NCBI RefSeq assembly: GCF_000550805.1
Contig: NZ_CP004353.1
Location: forward strand, 2,852,001 to 2,916,000
Length of the DNA stretch: 64,000 nucleotides
Source of the DNA: Corynebacterium vitaeruminis DSM 20294
Lineage (GTDB): Bacteria; Actinomycetota; Actinomycetes; Mycobacteriales; Mycobacteriaceae
Direction: 5' to 3'
Shown here: piece after piece, positions 59,023-64,000 of the stretch
How positions within the stretch are numbered: the first letter of the stretch is position 1
Layout: each line of letters starts with the position of its first letter
Notes under the pieces: model-generated
What the model was told of the DNA's origin: nothing
Databases searched by the model: none
The model's input: only the letters and a program-made list of their open reading frames with translations
Translations under genes and position numbers: made by a program

Positions 59023-59064
59023 CAAAAAAGGGCCCGCAACCAGCACTGACTCTGGTTGCGGGCC
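59023..59064 (-). terminator. Terminator of the cca-yqgE-brnFE operon
   Basis: On the minus strand GGCCCGCAACCAG (59052-59064) pairs with CTGGTTGCGGGCC, followed by CTTTTTT. It lies just after the brnE stop. Confidence 0.92.
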
Positions 59065-59078
59065 ACTTGCGCGAGCGA

Positions 59079-59441
59079 CTAGAACACGAGGTTGACGAGC
59101 ACCATGTAGATGGCCGTGCCACCGATGATCGACAGGCTCGCGTCCCTGCGCCACGCGTGGAGGGCCATCGTCGCCGCCACCGCGATGAGCGCCGCGCCGA
59201 GCCCGCCAGGTGCGGTCCGCGTGGAGTTAAGCGTGTACACCACGAGCACCACCATCACGCCCACCGGCATCGTCTTGGACAGAAGGCCCATGAGCGAGCT
59301 TCCCTGTAGCGCGCGAACGGCGGAGAAGGGGATCTGGCGCAGCGCCACGGTTACGATCGCCACGGGAACCAGCACGCCGAGGAACGTCGACAAGCGAACG
59401 CCTTCTGGAAGGCCCGCCGAGGCCAAGAGCAGTTCAGTCAT
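59079..59441 (-). CDS. brnE: Branched-chain amino acid exporter small subunit (AzlD/BrnE)
   Basis: The 120-residue protein with four transmembrane helices has the AzlD pattern: PVAIVTVALRQIPFSAVRAL, VGVMVVLVVYTLNS and a C-terminal helix GGTAIYMVLVNLVF. With BrnF it exports isoleucine, leucine, valine and methionine in corynebacteria. It overlaps the brnF 3' end by eight bases. Unlike C. glutamicum brnFE there is no lrp gene next to it. Confidence 0.88.
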   Translation of the reverse strand: MTELLLASAGLPEGVRLSTFLGVLVPVAIVTVALRQIPFSAVRALQGSSLMGLLSKTMPVGVMVVLVVYTLNSTRTAPGGLGAALIAVAATMALHAWRRDASLSIIGGTAIYMVLVNLVF

Positions 59442-60162
59442 CGGTGCCGCCCTTCTTCCAGGTCAGCGCCTCATCGACGCGCGGGGAGGAGTTGCGCAGC
59501 AGAAGGACCAGGAAATACAGGGTCAGCGCGATGATGAGCATCTGGCTCGGCGCGAGGACCGCGGCGCCGATGGCGAACAGCCCGGCGATGACCGGGAGCG
59601 AGTAGTCGCGGTTGGCCTTGAACGATTCCCATGCCAGGACGACGAAGAGCGCGGTGAGCGCGAAGTCCATGCCGTGGATGCCCTGGGGGATCGCCTGCCC
59701 GATCAGCGCGGCGATGGTGCCGGGGATGACCCACAGGCTCTGGCAGAGAAGCTGGATGGTCAGGATCTTCGCGCCCGAGGGGTTCCGGTCTTGGTCCGCG
59801 GAGACGATCGCGTAGGATTCGTCGGTCAGGGCGTAGGTGGAATAGGCGATCCCCAGCTTGTTCTTGATCGCGCGACGCGGGAAAGTGAGGCCGTAAAAGA
59901 TGTGCCGGAAGTTGACCATGAAGGCGGTCACGGCGGCGGAGACCGGACCAACGCCGCCAGTGACCAGGCCAATCGCCAAAAACTCCATAGATCCAGCATA
60001 AATGAGGATAGAAAAGATGGGTGCCCACCACCATTGGAAACCCGTTTGAGTAATCAGCAAGCCGAACGCGAGGCCGAGCGGGACGAGACCCAGGCCCACG
60101 GCCCAGGTCTCCTTGATGCCCGCCTTGATTTCCTCGCGAACGGACGTTTCACGTGAAACCAT
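59434..60162 (-). CDS. brnF: Branched-chain amino acid exporter large subunit (AzlC/BrnF)
   Basis: The 242-residue membrane protein has the AzlC signatures LGLVPLGLAFGLLITQTGFQ, YAGSMEFLAIGLVTGGVGPV, VNFRHIFYGLTFPRRA and YALTDESYAI. It is the channel-forming part of the exporter. Its ATG overlaps the yqgE stop (TGATG). Its first codons contain a parS site, giving MVSRETSVREE. Coupling to cca-yqgE instead of lrp suggests regulation different from that in C. glutamicum. Confidence 0.9.
   Translation of the reverse strand: MVSRETSVREEIKAGIKETWAVGLGLVPLGLAFGLLITQTGFQWWWAPIFSILIYAGSMEFLAIGLVTGGVGPVSAAVTAFMVNFRHIFYGLTFPRRAIKNKLGIAYSTYALTDESYAIVSADQDRNPSGAKILTIQLLCQSLWVIPGTIAALIGQAIPQGIHGMDFALTALFVVLAWESFKANRDYSLPVIAGLFAIGAAVLAPSQMLIIALTLYFLVLLLRNSSPRVDEALTWKKGGTDD
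60145..60160. other. parS site 5 (two end mismatches)
   Basis: CGTTTCACGTGAAACC keeps the central 14 bases GTTTCACGTGAAAC of parS. It is placed on the brnF start codon region. Confidence 0.8.
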
Positions 60163-60767
60163 CAGTTCTCGCTCACCTCGTCCGGGTAGGTGGAGTAGAG
60201 GGGCAGCGGCATCGGCTGGCGGCGCATGACGTCGCCCCAGATGTCCACGCTGCCCGGCGCGATCACATCGGAGGGGAGGGCGGGGGCGACGTACCAGTCG
60301 CCGCGCTCAATCTCCTCCTGCAGCTGCCCGGGCGCCCACTCGGCGTAGCCCGCGAACATCCGCATGCCCTGGACGTGGTCCTTGATCTGCTCCGGGTCCG
60401 AGCGGAGGTCGACGTGGACCAGCCGGTTTGCCAGCCGGTTGAAGTAGGGATGCTCCGCGATCTCCACGCCGGGCTTGGTCACGCCGAGGCCCACCACGGC
60501 CTGCTGGTTGAGCGGGCCGCCGATGTAGAGCGCCTGGGGCTTGGCCGCCAGCGGGGCCCACTCGGGCATGACATTGAACACGGCAACGTCCGAGCGTGCC
60601 GCGAGGTTCACGCCGAAGGTCGTGGAGGGGTTGTGCTCGAGCAGCATGATGACGCTGCGGGAGAACTCGTCGCTGGCCAGGCCCGGCGCGGCCACCAGCA
60701 GCATGCCCGAGGCCGGCTCGTTGCGGTCCATCGCGTTAAACAGGCGATCGGCGAACAGGTCTGCCAT
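60162..60767 (-). CDS. yqgE: UPF0301 / YqgE (AlgH-like) protein
   Basis: The 201-residue protein has the UPF0301 pattern throughout: GMLLVAAPGLASDEFSRSVI, MLLEHNPSTTFGVNL, YIGGPLNQQAVVGLG, VDLRSDPEQIKDHVQGMRMF and GYAEWAPGQLQEEIERGDWY. Structures are known but the biochemical role is not settled (AlgH regulates alginate in Pseudomonas). It starts at ATG 60767, 2 bp after the cca stop. Confidence 0.94.
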   Translation of the reverse strand: MADLFADRLFNAMDRNEPASGMLLVAAPGLASDEFSRSVIMLLEHNPSTTFGVNLAARSDVAVFNVMPEWAPLAAKPQALYIGGPLNQQAVVGLGVTKPGVEIAEHPYFNRLANRLVHVDLRSDPEQIKDHVQGMRMFAGYAEWAPGQLQEEIERGDWYVAPALPSDVIAPGSVDIWGDVMRRQPMPLPLYSTYPDEVSEN

Positions 60768-60769
60768 TA

Positions 60770-62245
60770 TCAGTTCTCCTTTTCCTTCTCCCACCACTCG
60801 CGCAGGGCGGCGATGGCCTCGTCCTTTTCCAACGGGCCGCGCTCGAGCCGCAGCTCCTTCATGAACGCCCACGCCTTGCCCACCTCCGGACCCGGCGCAA
60901 GTCCGAGGATCTCCATGATCTCGTTGCCGTCGAGGTCGGGGCGCACGCGAGCAAGGTCCTCCTTCGCGGCGATCTCCGCGATGCGCTCCTCGAGGGTGTC
61001 GTAGGTACGCTGGAGCCTCGCGGCCTTCTTCGGGTTGCGGGTCGTGCAGTCCGAGCGGACCAGCTTGTGCAGGCGGGGGAGCAGCTCCCCGGCGTCGGTG
61101 ACGTAGCGCCGCACCGCAGAGTCCGTCCACTCCACCTCGCCGTAGCCGTGGAAGCGCATGTGCAGGTACACCAGCTGGCTCACGTCCTGGGTCATCTGCT
61201 TGGAGTACTTGAGCTTCCGCATCCGCTTGCGCGCGAGCTTCGCGCCCACCAACTCATGGTGGTGGAAGGAGACGTGGCCCTCCTCGTTGAAGGCGCGGGT
61301 GGCCGGCTTGCCAATGTCGTGCAGCAGCGCGGCCCAGCGCAGCACGATGTCCGGCTCGCCATCCTCCTGGGCGATGGCCTGGCGCAGCACCTGCAGCGAG
61401 TGCGCGTAGACGTCCTTGTGCTGGCGGTGCTCGTCCTGGGTGAGCTTGAGCGCCGAGATCTCCGGGTAGACGATGTCCGCCAGCCCGGTGTCCACCATGA
61501 GGTCGATTCCCTTGGCCGGATCCTTCCCGGCAATGAGCTTGTCCAGCTCCACCTGCACACGCTCGGCCGTGATGCGGCCGATCTCCTCGGCCATGTCGGA
61601 CATGGCGGCACGCACGCGCTCCGCCACGTCGAAGCCCAGCTGGGAGACGAAGCGCGCCGCGCGCAGCATGCGCAGGGGATCGTCGTGGAAGCTCTGCTCC
61701 GGGGTCGCGGGCGTGTCGAGGACCCGCCCCACGAGGTCATCCATGCCGCCGACCGGGTCGTGGAACTCCATCGTCCCGTCGGGGCGGATCTCCACCGCCA
61801 TGGCGTTCACGCGGAAGTCGCGGCGGATGAGGTCGCCTTCCAGCGTGTCGCCGAACTGCACCTCGGGGTTGCGCGACTGGCCGTCGTAGGTGTCCGCGCG
61901 GAAGGTCGTGATCTCGATCTGCTGCCCGTGCTTCTCGGCCGAGACCGTCCCGTACTCGATGCCGGTATCCCAGACGACCTCCGCAAACTCTTCCAAGATT
62001 TGCTTGACGACGAGCGGTACCGCCTCGGTGGTGAAATCCAGGTCGTGGCCCAGGGTGCCGAGGAGCGCGTCGCGCACCGAGCCCCCGACGAGGTAGAGGC
62101 GGTGCCCCCGGTCGGCAAACAACCTCGCCAGCGGGCTGAGGAAGCCGCTCATCTGCCCGAGCGTCTCCTGGGCGCGCGCAAGCGCCGCGGCGCGATCGAG
62201 CTGGGGATTCGGGGTGTCGTGGGATTCGGGATTCACCCGAAACAT
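60770..62245 (-). CDS. cca: CCA tRNA nucleotidyltransferase / poly(A) polymerase family
   Basis: The 491-residue enzyme adds or repairs the 3' CCA of tRNAs. The class II nucleotidyltransferase head is LVGGSVRDALLGTLGHDLDF, with the DxD metal site DLD, then RRDFRVNAMAVE. An HD domain follows (LRWAALLHDIGKPATRAF with HHHELVGAKLA), as in actinobacterial Cca. ATG 62245 has a GGAAGG ribosome site. It heads the operon cca-yqgE-brnF-brnE and is divergent from the NUDIX gene, the arrangement found near corynebacterial oriC. Confidence 0.94.
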   Translation of the reverse strand: MFRVNPESHDTPNPQLDRAAALARAQETLGQMSGFLSPLARLFADRGHRLYLVGGSVRDALLGTLGHDLDFTTEAVPLVVKQILEEFAEVVWDTGIEYGTVSAEKHGQQIEITTFRADTYDGQSRNPEVQFGDTLEGDLIRRDFRVNAMAVEIRPDGTMEFHDPVGGMDDLVGRVLDTPATPEQSFHDDPLRMLRAARFVSQLGFDVAERVRAAMSDMAEEIGRITAERVQVELDKLIAGKDPAKGIDLMVDTGLADIVYPEISALKLTQDEHRQHKDVYAHSLQVLRQAIAQEDGEPDIVLRWAALLHDIGKPATRAFNEEGHVSFHHHELVGAKLARKRMRKLKYSKQMTQDVSQLVYLHMRFHGYGEVEWTDSAVRRYVTDAGELLPRLHKLVRSDCTTRNPKKAARLQRTYDTLEERIAEIAAKEDLARVRPDLDGNEIMEILGLAPGPEVGKAWAFMKELRLERGPLEKDEAIAALREWWEKEKEN

Positions 62246-62359
62246 CCTACCTTCCGCGATGCCCAAGTCCACGCGCGGCGGTCGCCCCCTATATATAAAG
62301 CCCCGGAATTGGCGGTTCATATGTGCCGATTGTGGGGCCGAGCGGTTACCATCAACGAG

Positions 62360-63157
62360 ATGAAGGAAAACGAGAGGTCGCAATCGGGCGGATCGTCCGA
62401 GAACAAGCGCCGGCGCCGCAAGCGTTCGCGCTCGCGCCGACGCGACCCTCAGCAGGGAAATTCCACCTCCGAGGCGAAGGGCTCCGGCGAGGCCGGGGCT
62501 TCGCGCGGGGAGAAGTCCGACAAGCCGAAGGCGTCGGAAAGCAATAGCCGACGCCGCAGGCGGCGCCGCGTCCCGGCGCGCGGAAACGAGAAGCGGCGTA
62601 CGAACCGCAACCAGCGCGGACGCGCCCCGCAGAAGTCGTACCCGTCCCACAAGATGGAAACGCGCGACGAGACCAGCGCTGGCGGGCTCGTCGTTTCCGG
62701 GCTGGCGGAGTCGGTGCAAGAGGACGGAAGCGTCGATCTCAGCCGCGTGTACGTCGCGCTCATCGGCCGGCTCGACCGGCGCGGGCGGCTGCTGTGGTCG
62801 ATGCCGAAGGGACACGTGGAACCCGGCGAGGACATCGCCGCCACCGCCGAACGCGAGGTCTGGGAGGAGACCGGCATCCACGGCGAGGTCTTCGCGGACC
62901 TTGGCGTGATCGACTACTGGTTCGTCTCCGAGGGGACCCGCATCCACAAGACGGTGCACCACCACCTGCTGCGCTACGTCGACGGCGACCTCAACGACGA
63001 GGATCCCGAGGTCACCGAGGTGGCGTGGATCCCGGCGTCCGCGCTCATCGAGCACTTCGCCTACGCCGACGAGCGCAAGCTCGCCCGCATCGCGCACGAC
63101 CTGCTGCCGCAGATGGCGGTGACGGAGCACGCCGCGGGAAGGATGACCCCGCGGTGA
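62360..63157 (+). CDS. NUDIX hydrolase with basic N-terminal tail
   Basis: The 265-residue protein starts with about 95 residues of Arg/Lys/Ser-rich low-complexity sequence (KRRRRKRSRSRRR and more), probably disordered and nucleic-acid-binding. The NUDIX domain follows: the box is GHVEPGEDIAATAEREVWEE then TG, with all Glu residues. It hydrolyses a nucleoside diphosphate derivative; substrate unknown. In corynebacteria this gene sits between cca and the DUF6049/murJ genes. Its stop overlaps the next start (GTGA). Confidence 0.92.
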   Translation: MKENERSQSGGSSENKRRRRKRSRSRRRDPQQGNSTSEAKGSGEAGASRGEKSDKPKASESNSRRRRRRRVPARGNEKRRTNRNQRGRAPQKSYPSHKMETRDETSAGGLVVSGLAESVQEDGSVDLSRVYVALIGRLDRRGRLLWSMPKGHVEPGEDIAATAEREVWEETGIHGEVFADLGVIDYWFVSEGTRIHKTVHHHLLRYVDGDLNDEDPEVTEVAWIPASALIEHFAYADERKLARIAHDLLPQMAVTEHAAGRMTPR

Positions 63158-64000
63158 ATTACGCACGCTCTACCGGATCGGCGCTGCTTCTCGCCTCGCT
63201 GATCTGTGCCACCGCGCAGTTTCCGGCGTCGGCGGACGCGCTCCTGCAGTCCCCGAAAGACGCCGCCGCCAGCGCGCGGTGGGTCAACCCGCAGCTGCGG
63301 CAGAACGAGGTCGACTCCAACCTCAAGGTCGAGCTCACCGAGGTCCCCTCGGCAATCAACCTGGGCGACAACCTCGTCGTGGCGATGAAGGTGACCAACA
63401 ACGGCAGCGAGTCCCTCAAGGTCTCCGACCTCGTGATCACCCCGCAGCACGCCGACGCCGAGACCTCGGCGACCCGCGTGCGCAAGGTTCTCGCCAGCGA
63501 TCCCTCGGCGTTCCCGTACGCCGCCACCGCCGACGTGGCTGGCACCGGGGGCACCGACGGCTCCCAGGCCCTCGCCCCAGGACAGACGGTCGAGCTGTCC
63601 GTCTCCGTCCCCACCGCGGTGGGGGAGGCGGGAAGCTTCGGGCTGGAGGGCGCCGGGTTCTACCCCGTGCTCATCGGCGTCAGCGACGGCGTCAACTACG
63701 CATCGAACAGGTTCCTGCTCTCGGTAGTCGACACGAAGAGCACCGATGACTCCGCCACGAACACGCAGGATGCCTCGCGGGAAGCGACGTCTAACACCCC
63801 GCAGGCAACCCCCTTAAGCATCCTTTACCCGCTCTCGGCGGAGGTCGACATCGTGGCGGGGGAGACGGGCGACGCGCCCCAGCGTTCCCCGCTCATCCTG
63901 AGCAGCGAGCAGCTCGCAAGCCAGCTCGCCGCGGGCGGGCGCATCGACTCGCTCGTCGACGCCTACAAGGAAAACACCGCCAAGAACCCGCAGCTCGCGC
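63154..64000 (+). CDS. DUF6049 family secreted/membrane protein, 3' end beyond window
   Basis: The frame opens at GTG 63154, overlapping the NUDIX stop, and runs open to the right edge (282 codons seen). An N-terminal signal peptide (STGSALLLASLICATAQFPA, then SADA) is followed by a beta-rich domain (LKVELTEVPSAINLGDNLVV, then MKVTNNGSESLKVSDLVITP) and a Thr/Ser/Asn-rich linker. Position between NUDIX and, presumably, murJ fits the DUF6049 protein of Mycobacteriales. It is expected to be anchored by a C-terminal helix outside the window. Confidence 0.88.
   Translation, partial: MNYARSTGSALLLASLICATAQFPASADALLQSPKDAAASARWVNPQLRQNEVDSNLKVELTEVPSAINLGDNLVVAMKVTNNGSESLKVSDLVITPQHADAETSATRVRKVLASDPSAFPYAATADVAGTGGTDGSQALAPGQTVELSVSVPTAVGEAGSFGLEGAGFYPVLIGVSDGVNYASNRFLLSVVDTKSTDDSATNTQDASREATSNTPQATPLSILYPLSAEVDIVAGETGDAPQRSPLILSSEQLASQLAAGGRIDSLVDAYKENTAKNPQLA

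Noticed and set aside
62800-62830. CACGTG near the NUDIX box as a sixth parS site
   Set aside because: Only the core hexamer is present (GGACACGTGGAAC); the flanks do not match TGTTTCACGTGAAACA.

Overview
The window is a piece of a Corynebacterium chromosome. The evidence is the HrtBA/ChrSA-type and CopRS/CopO-type cassettes, the enteric-like trp operon with a fused trpCF, cydABDC, and at the right end the cca / NUDIX / DUF6049 order that precedes murJ and oriC in corynebacteria. Five ParB-binding parS palindromes between 36 and 60 kb also place the right half close to the origin. No rRNA, tRNA or CRISPR array was recognised.

Layout. 1-17.2 kb is an accessory defence island that looks clearly more AT-rich than the rest. 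It holds a DUF262 protein (cut by the left edge), an SNF2 helicase with a helix-hairpin-helix, an Mrr-type nuclease, an IS21-family element split by an IS256-family element, a type III restriction-modification operon (mod-res), a helical protein of unknown function, a decayed second copy of the leuS 3' end, and a Panacea-domain antitoxin gene followed by a wrecked Fic/Doc toxin gene. The island abuts the 3' end of the real leuS (17.2-20.1 kb). 20.4-24.3 kb is a haem-export/haem-sensing cassette (hrtA, hrtB, divergent chrS-chrA).

24.3-28.6 kb has no conventional gene. It carries six very small genes (27-47 codons), most with their own promoter-like region and each followed by a hairpin. They fall into two paralogous groups plus one singleton. 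Three of them (starting Met-Phe-Asp-Gln) share long near-identical upstream regions. A three-hairpin, RNA-like segment closes the block. This is the best candidate here for an undescribed system. 28.6-31.6 kb has a DUF1846 protein, a CDF-like membrane protein and an NAD(P)-binding protein. 31.8-36.2 kb is a copper-resistance locus (multicopper oxidase, CueP-like lipoprotein, divergent copR-copS with a CopR-like box). 36.3-38.4 kb encodes a DAACS symporter and an SdpI-like membrane protein.

38.4-46.9 kb is the trp operon: promoter, leader peptide with three adjacent Trp codons, attenuator, then trpB paralog - trpE - trpG - trpD - trpCF - trpB - trpA. The extra first trpB has unusual residues in its active-site region. 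47-50.5 kb has an HTH/PIN toxin-antitoxin pair with a truncated toxin, a TM2 protein, a conserved hypothetical and a Rieske lipoprotein. 50.8-56.3 kb is cydABDC (cytochrome bd oxidase and its ABC exporter). 56.3-64 kb has a bile-acid/sodium-symporter-like protein, a LacI regulator, two small proteins, the cca - yqgE - brnF - brnE operon on the minus strand, and divergently a NUDIX protein and a DUF6049 protein cut by the right edge. All domain and family assignments were made by eye from translated sequence.
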